Shown: positions 27,101 to 34,068 of the stretch, in pieces
Position numbering within the stretch: the first letter of the stretch is position 1
Layout of the letters: each line of letters starts with the position of its first letter
DNA from: Ornithinimicrobium ciconiae
GTDB taxonomy: Bacteria > Actinomycetota > Actinomycetes > Actinomycetales > Dermatophilaceae
Length of the DNA stretch: 64,000 nt
Direction: 5' to 3'
NCBI RefSeq assembly: GCF_007197575.1
Contig: NZ_CP041616.1
Location: forward strand, 2,976,001-3,040,000
The notes under the pieces: generated by a model
Databases searched by the model: none
What the model saw: the letters and a program-made list of their open reading frames with translations, nothing else
Told to the model about the DNA's origin: nothing
Program-made: the position numbers and the translations under genes

Positions 27101-29397
27101 GCGCCACCGTCATGGCTGACATCCACGTCAGCCCGGTCGCCGACCGGCAGATAGAAGTGCCGGAAGCTCAGCACCGGGTTGCCCATGTCGCTGAGGTCGT
27201 ATGACGGACTCACTAGCGAGGTGTCCTGCTGCCCCTCCGGGCCGTAGTAGTCGCTGTCGACGACCGCGAAGCCGCCCTCGCCGCCGGTCATGTTGCCCCA
27301 GAAGTTGAGGTCCTCAAAGACCCAGACCTGACCGTTGCCGATGTCGTCCACGACCGTCCAGCCCGGTGGCGCTGTCGGCTCGTCAAACGTCTCGGTCACC
27401 CCGTCGTGGTGCGGCGAGTAGCCGTTGGCGACACAGGAGATCGAGTCGACCACCAGCGCGAAGTTCTCGACGGCGTCGCCACTGAGCTGCGCCTCGCGGG
27501 TTCCCTGCTGGTAGCCGGGATACTGCGCGTCGACGACGACGACCACGTAGGTGTCAAGGGGAATGTCGAGGCTGTAGCTCCCGTCCACCGGGTCGGTGAA
27601 GGTGGCCAGGGTCGTGCCAGAGATGCTGACCCTGGCATAGAGCGGGAAGCCGTGGCCCGACCCGTCGGTCACCGTGCCGGACAGGGTGCCCGTGGGAGCT
27701 GCCTCGAGCTGCAGGTTGAGCGCCACGGTGCCCTCCGCCGGGACGCTGACGGTCGTCGTCTGCGAGATCCACCCGAACTTCTCCGCCGTGACGGTGTAGT
27801 CACCGGCCAGCACGCGGACACGGAAGGCCCCGTCGGCGCCGCTGATCACGGTGCGCGTCTGCGGGCCGGTCAGCGTCAGCCGCACGGCAGGAATCGGGTC
27901 GCCACTGGTGGCGTCGGTGATGGTCCCCTCGACCGTGCCGACATCACCGACCGGGGCGGCCAGCACCAGCTCGAGGGCGTCCAACCGGCCCTCGCCGTAG
28001 ACGTTGTTGTCGTCCTCGGTGCCGCCGCACTGCAGGTCCGGGGCATCGCTCGCCGTCTCGTCCAGCAGCTCCTTGGTGCCCGCCACGTCGCCGATCATCG
28101 CCGGCGAGGCGGACCACATCAGCGCGATCGAGCCGGCCAGGTGCGGAGCAGCCATGGAGGTGCCGTCAAAGATCTCATAGGCGTTGCCCGGCACGGAGGA
28201 GCGCACGCCCTCTCCGGGGGCAGCGATGTTGGGCTTGGTCTCCCCGTTCTCCCCCGGGCCGCGGCTGGAGAAGTCGCTGATCTCGCGGGCGGAGTTGTAG
28301 GCCCCGGTGGCATAGGTCATCTGCATCAGGGGTGGGCTGCGCAGGGTGTCGCACGACGGGCCCTCGTTGCCCGCCGCCCACGCGCCGAACATGCCGGAGG
28401 CCTCCCAGGCCGCCAGGATGTCCGGCATGAAGGGGTCCGTGAGTCCGGGCACGCCCCAGGAGTTGTTGATGATGTGCGGACGCATCGCCGGGTCCGGGTT
28501 GGCACCCTCCAGGTCGGTGGGGGCCAGGAACCACTCACCGGCGGCGAAGAGCGAGGCATCGCTCCAGTCCGTGCCCGCGGCGATCCAGTGTGCCCCGGGC
28601 GCCACGCCGATCTGGTTGTTGCCCCCGTCGTCACCGGTCATGGTGCCGACGGTGTGGGTGCCGTGACCGTCATAGTCAGCCGGCTCGTCCGGGGAGAAGT
28701 TGGCTCCGTCGAACCAGTTGTAGTCGTGGCTGAAGGTGCCGTCACCGTTGGTGCCGCGATAGCTGTTGACCAGCGCGGGGTGGTCAAACTGCACACCGGT
28801 GTCCAGGTTGGCGACCACGATGTCCTCGCCGAGCACGCCGACGTCGGACCAGACCTGGTCGGCCTTGATGTCGGAGATCCCCCACTCGGTGGCCAACGGG
28901 CCGACCTCGGTCAGGCTCCCGGGACGGTGATCCGGGGGCTCGTAGTCCCGGGTGGGGTAGATCCCCTCGACCCCGGGAAGGGCGGCCGCCTCACGCACGG
29001 ACTCCTCGTCGCCGGCCCGGACCAGGACTGCGTTGGTGATCAGGAAGGGGGTGTATGCCGTCCCGCTCGCGTCGAGCTCGGCCCGCAGCCCAGCCTGGCT
29101 CGCCTCCGCCGTCTCCGCGAGGGCGTCATAGACCGCCTGGCCGCGCGCGTCCCAGTCACTGATCTGCTGCATCGAGCCCAGGTCCGGCCGTGCGTCGAAG
29201 CGCACCCAGTAGTCGGCCCGGCCCCGCTCCTCCAGGTCAGCCAGGACGTCCGCGCTGACGACGGTGTCGTCGGACGCGGGGGCGCTGCTGAGAGGCCGTG
29301 CATCCGCCTGTGCTGCGCCCGCGCCCATCGTGGTGACCAGCAGCGCAAGTCCCGCCGCCGCAGCCGTCCACCCCCTCCCCACCGTTGATCTGCTCAT
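24109..29397 (-). CDS. Secreted S8 subtilisin-like protease with kelch propeller and cell-wall-binding repeats
   Basis: 1762 residues, exported and probably wall-bound. In order: signal peptide (about 1-32, ending AGAAQADA), a prodomain-like region, then the S8 domain with Asp199 (NLDTGVQFDHP), His245 (GHGTHTVGT) and Ser414 (GTSMAAPHLAG). Two carboxypeptidase-regulatory-like domains follow (about 490-650), then a jelly-roll/MAM-like segment (about 665-830), a third such beta domain and a spacer. A kelch-type propeller (about 1030-1310) has repeated YDPxxDxW blades. A last regulatory-like domain precedes three CWB2 repeats (RLSGADRYATA, RWSGANRYETA, RLAGGDRYETA; about 1470-1762). AGGAG lies 7 nt before the ATG. 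The catalytic triad is intact. Confidence 0.9.
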   Translation of the reverse strand: MSRSTVGRGWTAAAAGLALLVTTMGAGAAQADARPLSSAPASDDTVVSADVLADLEERGRADYWVRFDARPDLGSMQQISDWDARGQAVYDALAETAEASQAGLRAELDASGTAYTPFLITNAVLVRAGDEESVREAAALPGVEGIYPTRDYEPPDHRPGSLTEVGPLATEWGISDIKADQVWSDVGVLGEDIVVANLDTGVQFDHPALVNSYRGTNGDGTFSHDYNWFDGANFSPDEPADYDGHGTHTVGTMTGDDGGNNQIGVAPGAHWIAAGTDWSDASLFAAGEWFLAPTDLEGANPDPAMRPHIINNSWGVPGLTDPFMPDILAAWEASGMFGAWAAGNEGPSCDTLRSPPLMQMTYATGAYNSAREISDFSSRGPGENGETKPNIAAPGEGVRSSVPGNAYEIFDGTSMAAPHLAGSIALMWSASPAMIGDVAGTKELLDETASDAPDLQCGGTEDDNNVYGEGRLDALELVLAAPVGDVGTVEGTITDATSGDPIPAVRLTLTGPQTRTVISGADGAFRVRVLAGDYTVTAEKFGWISQTTTVSVPAEGTVALNLQLEAAPTGTLSGTVTDGSGHGFPLYARVSISGTTLATFTDPVDGSYSLDIPLDTYVVVVVDAQYPGYQQGTREAQLSGDAVENFALVVDSISCVANGYSPHHDGVTETFDEPTAPPGWTVVDDIGNGQVWVFEDLNFWGNMTGGEGGFAVVDSDYYGPEGQQDTSLVSPSYDLSDMGNPVLSFRHFYLPVGDRADVDVSHDGGASWTTIYTAGESEGVQEVLEVPVVADMSDVRVRFHYEAAWGWMWQVDDVFVGNYACLPDQPGGYVVGNVSSTLTGDPVRGATVTSVEALQDRGITVDTPADEHLDDGFYWLFSTLTGTHPFEATARRMSTETQDVAVPDGGAVRADFQLSAGMLEVDPEQIDTQVMLGEADTVELTVTNAGDGTAEVELREAAGGFEMLRADGSRLDTSDLGPGAPLRTVEADVSYGAAAERAAAEPAQRQPAGPAEEPWTDLTSYPFEVMDNRVVNLDGEWFTIGGTDGFAGTADVFRYDAPTMSWTAVAGLPEPLSAITAGVVNGQIVVSGGWSEDGSTSARTYAYDPGSDAWSQVADNPSAVSGAGQAVLDGLLYSVGGCSTGDCVPMSSAVTAYDAGSDQWLEVADYPVEAAFLSCGGLGGALVCTGGVSDASDYAATYSYDPAADAWSEVAEAPFTWWGSSYAVANGMLVVTGGIVNGDISNEALGYDPAADEWVDLPNPNTPAYRGGAACGFVRVGGDVAGFVPTDAVEYLPGFDDCGSAGADVDWLSLSETSTVLEPGESWTVEVTTDGAVPQPGTYTAGIQVLGGLPGTDPQVPVTMEVLPPSAWGKLMGTVSAESCDADLSPLPGAAVTLVPTDGGEPRWYLVTDADGAYARWIDTRVGELEISAFKAGYYPESVVMAIPRGLVTVQDFELLDAQCEAPVPIHPDVQRLSGADRYATAVAVSSHYEPGLDTVFLATGTDFPDALTGAAAAGSQDSPVLLTRSDRLVNVTADELRRLQPDRVVVLGGTMAISNTVLQDVKAVTGASVVRWSGANRYETAAAISGSFTSADVVYVATGADFPDALAGSARAGALDAPVLLVRHGSVPNATIAELERLSPTTIRVLGGETAVSGQVVSTLGGYGTVERLAGGDRYETATLISGDHDTSRFAFVSNGTAWPDAVTAAALAGRWDAPLLLVKQNAVPAVTWGELDRLDPESVYVMGGKQMVSEQVVGRLRTLE

Positions 29398-29419
29398 GTG
29401 CCCGCTCCTGTCCCCGTGA

Positions 29420-29439
29420 CCGGGCCACTGATAGCCCGG
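29420..29439. promoter_or_regulatory. Inverted repeat upstream of the subtilase gene
   Basis: CCGGGC and GCCCGG, 8 nt apart, 23 nt upstream of the subtilase ATG. It could be an operator or a leader hairpin. The winged-helix gene just upstream is a possible regulator, but this is inference. Confidence 0.35.
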
Positions 29440-29519
29440 ATGACGGCACCGTAGGGCGGATCAGACGGGCTCCGCTACGGACTCACTGGGGCAGTTGTGG
29501 GGCAGTTTCCCGGACCGGC

Positions 29520-30005
29520 TCAGGGGCCGTCGATGAGCCTCAGTCCGCGACCTCGGACCGCCTCGATCTGGACGTTTGCGTCGGCCATGAGCAACTTGCG
29601 ACGCAGCCGCTTCAGGACCGCGCGGACCTGGGACCCGTTCCCCACGAACGAGGTCCCCCAGACCTGCTCGCTGAGCGCGAGCAGGCTCCACACCGAGCCG
29701 GTCGGTGTGAGCAGGCACCGCAGCATGGCGTGCTCGAGCGGGGTGAGCCGGACCAGGTTTCCCGCCACCAGGGCGCCGTCGGGCAGCAGCTGCACCCCCG
29801 GCCTGCTGGTGGCCACCGGCCGCGCAGCCGTGACTCCTCCGGCACCAGACCCCAGCTTCTCCAGCGCCTCCCCCTCGGTGGCCACGCAGTGCACCGCGAC
29901 ACCAGGCGGCACACAGCGCCGCAGCCGATCGCGCTCACCAGCATCCGAGGAGACGATCAGCACGATCGTCGCCGACGCGGCGTCTGGGTGCGGCAAAGGG
30001 TGCAC
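29520..30005 (-). CDS. Winged-helix (OmpR/PhoB C-terminal type) transcriptional regulator
   Basis: 161 residues. The C-terminal 85 residues match a Trans_reg_C winged helix: LVRLTPLEHAMLRCLLTPTG, the VWGTSFVGNGSQVRAVLKRL recognition-helix region and VRGRGLRLI. The N-terminal 50 residues (VLIVSSDAGERDRLRRCV) look like the first strand and helix of a receiver domain, but no phosphoacceptor Asp domain follows. It is therefore an orphan or degenerate response regulator. It lies in tandem just downstream of nothing obvious and 122 nt upstream of the subtilase promoter region. GTG 30005 is the chosen start. Confidence 0.7.
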   Translation of the reverse strand: MHPLPHPDAASATIVLIVSSDAGERDRLRRCVPPGVAVHCVATEGEALEKLGSGAGGVTAARPVATSRPGVQLLPDGALVAGNLVRLTPLEHAMLRCLLTPTGSVWSLLALSEQVWGTSFVGNGSQVRAVLKRLRRKLLMADANVQIEAVRGRGLRLIDGP

Positions 30006-30106
30006 GGCACGATTCTGGCCCGTCCGACGGGGATGGGTCCAGCACTTCTTTTTTCCGACCGGTCCTGCGCCCTCCTGGTGACCACGTGTGAGCCGAGGGC
30101 GACCTG

Positions 30107-30523
30107 TCAGGGCCTGGCGCCCCGGCTGACCGCCGAGCCGTCCAGGGTGCCCATCAGGAACGTCGAGGCGATCGTGGCCACCGCGCCGATCAGCACCGCT
30201 GCGGCCAGCCACGGTGAGGCGAACTGGAACATCGCGATCCCGAGCGGCACGAGGATGACGTTGAACGCGATGGCCGGCGCCTGCGCCCGTGGGTGCCGGG
30301 TCCACAACCCCACCGTGGCGTAGCCCAGCCCGACGACGAAGACCAGCATCGTCACCGCGGACATCAGCACGATCATCGGGTCACTGCCCTCGCCGAGCAC
30401 CAGCTCGACCAGATAGAAGACAGCGAAGCCCGCGATCGCCACCACCTCGGTCCCCAGGAGCACGGCGGCGACGCGGCCGAGCAGCAGCTCACGGTCGGTG
30501 GGTGGGGACGAGGCTGCAGGCAT
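30107..30523 (-). CDS. Hypothetical four-helix membrane protein
   Basis: 138 residues with about four hydrophobic segments (around 17-40, 50-72, 82-100 and 103-125) and short charged loops. I do not recognise a characterised family. ATG 30523 has TACCCT 6 nt upstream, so it is probably leaderless. A gap of about 100 bp containing a TTCTTTTTTCC tract separates it from the winged-helix gene. Confidence 0.65.
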   Translation of the reverse strand: MPAASSPPTDRELLLGRVAAVLLGTEVVAIAGFAVFYLVELVLGEGSDPMIVLMSAVTMLVFVVGLGYATVGLWTRHPRAQAPAIAFNVILVPLGIAMFQFASPWLAAAVLIGAVATIASTFLMGTLDGSAVSRGARP

Positions 30524-30529
30524 GGCGCA

Positions 30530-30535
30530 AGGGTA
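30530..30535 (-). promoter_or_regulatory. -10 element TACCCT, leaderless start of the membrane protein gene
   Basis: On the minus strand TACCCT ends 6 nt before ATG 30523. Confidence 0.55.
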
Positions 30536-30604
30536 ATCGCCGAGCCCGCACTGGCCTCGCCCGGTGGCCTAGCGCACTGGCGTCGCCGGGTGGCCGGGCG
30601 CCGG

Positions 30605-30610
30605 TAGCCT
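30605..30610 (+). promoter_or_regulatory. -10 element TAGCCT, leaderless start of the endonuclease V family gene
   Basis: TAGCCT ends 6 nt before GTG 30617. Confidence 0.55.
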
Positions 30611-30616
30611 CACCGG

Positions 30617-31087
30617 GTGCGCCTCTGGTCTCTGCATCCCCGCTATCTCGATCGTCCCGGGCTGACGGCCGCCTGGCGAGAGGCGCTCCTGGCCCAAGCG
30701 GTTCTGGCGGGACGGACCCGGGGCTACACCCAGCACCCGCAGCTGGCCCGGTTCCGCGACCGCGAGGACCCGCTGGCGAGTGTGGGGGCCTTTCTCACGG
30801 GCGTGCGGGAGGAGGCCACCGCCCGTGGCTACCGTTTCGATCTGGCGCGCGTGGACCGCCCGCTGGTCGACGCCCTGGCCTGGGCTGACTGGGCCGGGCG
30901 TGTTGCGGTCCCGGCGGGGCAGGTCGCCTACGAGTGGGACCACCTCATGGGCAAGCTGCGATCCCGCAGCCCCGAGACCGCCGAGGCCTGGGCCGGGCTG
31001 TCCGCGGCCGACGTCGAGGTCCACCCGCTGTTTGCCGTCGTCCCCGGGCCGGTTGCCTGGTGGGAGCGTCCACATCCGGCACCGTGA
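30617..31087 (+). CDS. Pyrimidine dimer DNA glycosylase / endonuclease V family protein
   Basis: 156 residues. MRLWSLHPRYLDRPGLTAAWREALLAQ is the hallmark N-terminus of the pyrimidine-dimer glycosylase family related to phage T4 DenV, in which the N-terminal residue and nearby Arg act in strand cleavage. The internal RGYTQHPQLARF and C-terminal YEWDHLMGKL also fit. It is predicted to start repair of UV photoproducts, but many bacterial members are untested. It stands alone, transcribed from its own leaderless promoter. Confidence 0.8.
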   Translation: MRLWSLHPRYLDRPGLTAAWREALLAQAVLAGRTRGYTQHPQLARFRDREDPLASVGAFLTGVREEATARGYRFDLARVDRPLVDALAWADWAGRVAVPAGQVAYEWDHLMGKLRSRSPETAEAWAGLSAADVEVHPLFAVVPGPVAWWERPHPAP

Positions 31088-31115
31088 CCGGCCACGCCGC
31101 TGCCCGGCGAGCGCC

Positions 31116-31146
31116 TTGACCCTCAACCTGGTTGAGGGCGCACAGT
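31116..31146 (+). promoter_or_regulatory. MerR-type promoter/operator
   Basis: -35 TTGACC (31116-31121), a 19-bp spacer and -10 CACAGT (31141-31146). The spacer holds a perfect 8-bp inverted repeat, CCCTCAACCTGGTTGAGGG (31120-31138). A long 19-bp spacer spanned by a dyad is the signature of MerR-activated promoters. The -10 ends 7 nt before GTG 31154, so the gene is leaderless and most likely autoregulated. Confidence 0.82.
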
Positions 31147-31153
31147 AGGGGGC

Positions 31154-32230
31154 GTGACCGACCACCACCGCGAGCCACGGCTGCTGCCCATCGGCGAGCT
31201 CTCCCGGACCAGCGGCCTGACCGTCAGCGCCGTGCGCTTCTACGACCGCGAGGGCCTGCTCGTCCCGGCAGACGTCGACCCGCAGACCGGCTACCGCCGC
31301 TACTCCCCCGCGCAGGTCCGGGTGGCCCGGCTCCTGGCGGGGATGCGACGAGTCGGCATGCCGGTGGCCGAGATGGCCGCGGTCCTGGAGGCCCTGCCGG
31401 ACACGGCGGCTGCCGTGGACCTGCTGGATGCTCATCTGCGGCGCCTGGAGGATGGCCTCAGCGACGCCCGCCGCGAGGTGAGCAGGCTCGGCGGGCTGCT
31501 GACCAGCGGCCCTGAGGGGGCTCTGGAGCTGACGGTCGAGGCGAGCGCGTTGGCACGCGCCATCGACAGTGTGCGGTACGCAGCCTCCGCCGACCCCGAC
31601 TTCCCGATGCTCTGCGCGGTGCTGCTCGAGCCGCATGCGGGTGGGCTGCGGCTGATCGCCACGGACCGCTACCGCCTGGCCGTCGCCGAGGTGGACGGCG
31701 CCCCGGGAGGCCACGACAGCAGCCGCCGGTCACTGCTGCCGACCGCCCTGGTCGACCGCGTACGCCGGGCGCTGTGGGAGTCGACGACGACCTCGAAGCA
31801 CGACACGTCGACGGCCGCGACCTCCCCGGTGACGCTGCGCCTCTCGCCCACCGGCTTCTCGGCCACCCTGGTCAACGGCACTCACCTCGAGGGCGACGCC
31901 CTCGACCTGGACTTCCCGGACTATCGCAGGCTGCTGCACGACGAGGACCCCGGCCAGGTGAGGGCCAGGACCGTCCCGGTCGCCGACCTACTCGCGGGTC
32001 TGGCGACACGCTCCGAGCCGCACGTGCACCTGGACGACACCGGGGTGACCGAGTCCACCGGCCAGGGGCTGCTGGTGGACCGAGCCTTCTTGTGGGAGGC
32101 GGCCAGCACGGTGGGCGCGGGCTATGCCGTGCTGCCCGCCGACGGCGAGATCGCCCCGCTGGCCCTGCGCTCCCCGGACGGCGCGCTGGTGTCGCTGGTC
32201 ATGCCGATCCGGCCAGAGCCCGCGCCGTGA
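31154..32230 (+). CDS. MerR-family regulator fused to a DNA polymerase III beta-clamp-like domain
   Basis: 358 residues. Residues about 10-80 are a MerR winged helix (LLPIGELSRTSGLTVSAVRF, then YDREGLL and GYRRYSPAQV), followed by a coiled dimerisation helix to about 120. Residues about 128-355 resemble the DnaN sliding clamp rather than a small-molecule domain: LCAVLLEPHAGGLRLIATDR then YRLAVAE, LDLDFPDYRRLL, and the end LALRSPDGALVSLVMPIR. Only about two clamp repeats' worth is present. It probably senses a ligand or protein through the clamp fold; binding to replication proteins is possible but unproven. It is preceded by a MerR operator and overlaps the next gene by 4 nt. Confidence 0.82.
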   Translation: MTDHHREPRLLPIGELSRTSGLTVSAVRFYDREGLLVPADVDPQTGYRRYSPAQVRVARLLAGMRRVGMPVAEMAAVLEALPDTAAAVDLLDAHLRRLEDGLSDARREVSRLGGLLTSGPEGALELTVEASALARAIDSVRYAASADPDFPMLCAVLLEPHAGGLRLIATDRYRLAVAEVDGAPGGHDSSRRSLLPTALVDRVRRALWESTTTSKHDTSTAATSPVTLRLSPTGFSATLVNGTHLEGDALDLDFPDYRRLLHDEDPGQVRARTVPVADLLAGLATRSEPHVHLDDTGVTESTGQGLLVDRAFLWEAASTVGAGYAVLPADGEIAPLALRSPDGALVSLVMPIRPEPAP

Positions 32231-32499
32231 GCGTGTTGCTGCACGTGTGCCGGGGGTGTCGGCACCGGGAGACCTCGCACCACGGTGGCGACCGTGGCTA
32301 CACCGCCTGCGCCTGCTGCCGTGGGGCCGGCGACATCGACCCCGAGCCGGTGCTGGTGCAGACCTGGGCGTTTCCGGACTGGGAGCCGGAGACGCTCTAC
32401 CGCCCCGGCTCCCCGTGGAACGCCGGGACCTCCCACCGTCTCGAGCTGTGTGCCTGCTCCCGCTGTTTCAGCCGGTTCACCGAGCTCGGACCGGGCTGA
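32227..32499 (+). CDS. Small Cys-rich (zinc-ribbon-like) protein coupled to the MerR-clamp gene
   Basis: 90 residues, family not recognised. Paired cysteines lie at CRGC and CACC in the first 35 residues and CACSRC near the end, which suggests one or two zinc sites. GTG 32227 overlaps the upstream stop as GTGA, so translation is coupled and the protein is likely made with the MerR-clamp regulator. No membrane segment or signal peptide is visible. Confidence 0.72.
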   Translation: MSVLLHVCRGCRHRETSHHGGDRGYTACACCRGAGDIDPEPVLVQTWAFPDWEPETLYRPGSPWNAGTSHRLELCACSRCFSRFTELGPG

Positions 32500-32519
32500 G
32501 CCCGCCGCGGTCGCCTGCC

Positions 32520-32525
32520 TAGACT
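32520..32525 (+). promoter_or_regulatory. -10 element TAGACT, leaderless start of the nucleotidyltransferase
   Basis: TAGACT ends 7 nt before ATG 32533. Confidence 0.55.
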
Positions 32526-32532
32526 CGCTGGC

Positions 32533-33351
32533 ATGGACCATGAGGATCTGCTCGACCGCGCCCACCTGGTCGCGCTGGCACATCACGACCTGGTCACCGC
32601 GGCACTGGGTGCCGACCGGGTGCGCGCGGTGTGGCTCACCGGGTCGACCATGCTGCGGGACCTGACGGTGGACTCGGACATCGACACGGTCACGCTCCTG
32701 GACGGGCCCGCGGACGCCGACGATGCACCCGCCCTGCGGTCCGTGCACGCCGCCCTGGCCGAGAGCTTTCCCGGAGTGCGCTATGACACGACCTATCTCG
32801 ACATCTCTGAGCTGGCCGAGCCACCGGAGACGGGCCGGGAGCTGCCGCAGAGCATCGATGGGGAGCTGATCCTGGACCGACCCGGTGGTGAGGTGCACCC
32901 GCTCACCTGGTTCACCCTGCCGCACGCGGTCCGGGTCGCCGGTGACTATCCCGGGGACGTGGAGATCGCCGCCGACCGTGACGCGGCGCAGACTCACAGT
33001 CATGACAACCTGCGCAGCTATTGGAGTGACCTCGCCCGCCGACTGCGGCACTCGCTGGCCGAGCGCCGCGCCGAGGACCTGGTGGACACCCCGGAGACGC
33101 TGCACTGGGTCGTCCTCGGCGCCCCCCGCCTGGCGATGTTCCTGGACCCGGGGGCCAGCTATGGCGGCCCCATCCCCTCCAAGAGCGAGGCCGGTGCGTG
33201 GGTGGTGGCGCAGCATCCGGAGTATGCCGAGCTGGCCACCCAGGTCCTCGCCTCCCGTCGCGGCGAGACGGTGGAGTTCACGGTCGGTGACGTCCTGGTG
33301 GCGGCCGACCTGGTCGAGGCGCTCGTCCCACCGGCCCCGGCATCGCGCTGA
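32533..33351 (+). CDS. Nucleotidyltransferase domain protein
   Basis: 272 residues with a pol-beta-type nucleotidyltransferase core. VWLTGSTMLRDLTVDSDIDT has the G-S followed by the DxD metal-binding pair, at about residues 37-56. A helical C-terminal half (about 140-270, with HSHDNLRSYWSDLARRL) resembles the helical domain of aminoglycoside adenylyltransferase-like proteins. The substrate is unknown; it is not a clear resistance enzyme. It is convergent with a broken GNAT gene 5 nt downstream. Confidence 0.75.
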   Translation: MDHEDLLDRAHLVALAHHDLVTAALGADRVRAVWLTGSTMLRDLTVDSDIDTVTLLDGPADADDAPALRSVHAALAESFPGVRYDTTYLDISELAEPPETGRELPQSIDGELILDRPGGEVHPLTWFTLPHAVRVAGDYPGDVEIAADRDAAQTHSHDNLRSYWSDLARRLRHSLAERRAEDLVDTPETLHWVVLGAPRLAMFLDPGASYGGPIPSKSEAGAWVVAQHPEYAELATQVLASRRGETVEFTVGDVLVAADLVEALVPPAPASR

Positions 33352-33355
33352 GCCC

Positions 33356-34034
33356 TCAGGCCTGCTGAAGCGTCCGGGTCTGGAACGAGTGGTCCGTGCA
33401 GGCCTCGCCCACGGTGCCGGCGGTCGACGACGATGCCGCTGAGGTGGGGCACGTCGGTGGCCAGTAGGTGCATCCCGCCAACTCCCCGCAGGGCACCGGC
33501 GCTGTCCCGCAGGCCGAGCCACAGCTCCGCGAAGCCCCACCCCGGGAAACCCTCGAAGTCGGCATTGTGCTCCCTGCCGAAGTCCTCGATCTCAGCAGCG
33601 TCCCGGGCATCATCGAGCTCGACGAGGTGCACCTCGGATGAGTCGGCCGCGGTCCGAGCTGCCTCGTCCCTGATCGACGGCGCAGTGTCAGTGGTCAGGA
33701 AGTCCCAGCGGCCCGATCCCCCGAGGCTCAGTCCGGCGGGCGCCTGGAGTGCGCGTCCCGGAGCGGTGGAGAACCACTCCAGCACCGTGTCCGGGGCCCG
33801 GGCGAGCAGGGCGCTGAGCGCTGCGGACTCTGCGTCGGCGGGGGCACCGGGGTGCACGAAGGCACCGCCACCCCAGTGGCCCGTCGGCCGCCACGGGTGC
33901 AGCACCGCCCAGCCGTGCTCGCCCACCACCGCGTGCGCCTGCGCGCCCACCGCGAACGTGACATAGGGGTCCGCGCCACTGACCTCCAGCAGCTCGGCGC
34001 GCCCGACCGGACGCCAGGTGATGACCGGCCCCAC
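33356..34034 (-). pseudogene. GNAT acetyltransferase gene broken by an internal frameshifting deletion
   Basis: From GTG 34034 the frame reads an N-terminal GNAT half and then the acetyl-CoA site: LSGIVVDRRHRGRGL, the V-x4-RGRG motif A. Directly after GRGL (near 33390) the protein should continue about 40-60 residues through motif B. Instead the frame runs on antisense to the neighbour with no homology. In the next frame the same DNA reads CTDHSFQTRTLQQA then a stop at 33356, which looks like a normal GNAT C-terminus. The simplest reading is deletion of motif B with loss of frame. An assembly error is possible. It lies 34 nt downstream of miaB. Confidence 0.7.
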
Positions 34035-34068
34035 GTCCTGGGCAGCAGGACCGCGGCGCACCGGTGGG

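Noticed and set aside
33159..33390. Continuation of the GNAT frame antisense to the nucleotidyltransferase gene
   Set aside because: It lacks any GNAT motif B; the authentic C-terminus is in another frame, so the gene is treated as broken.
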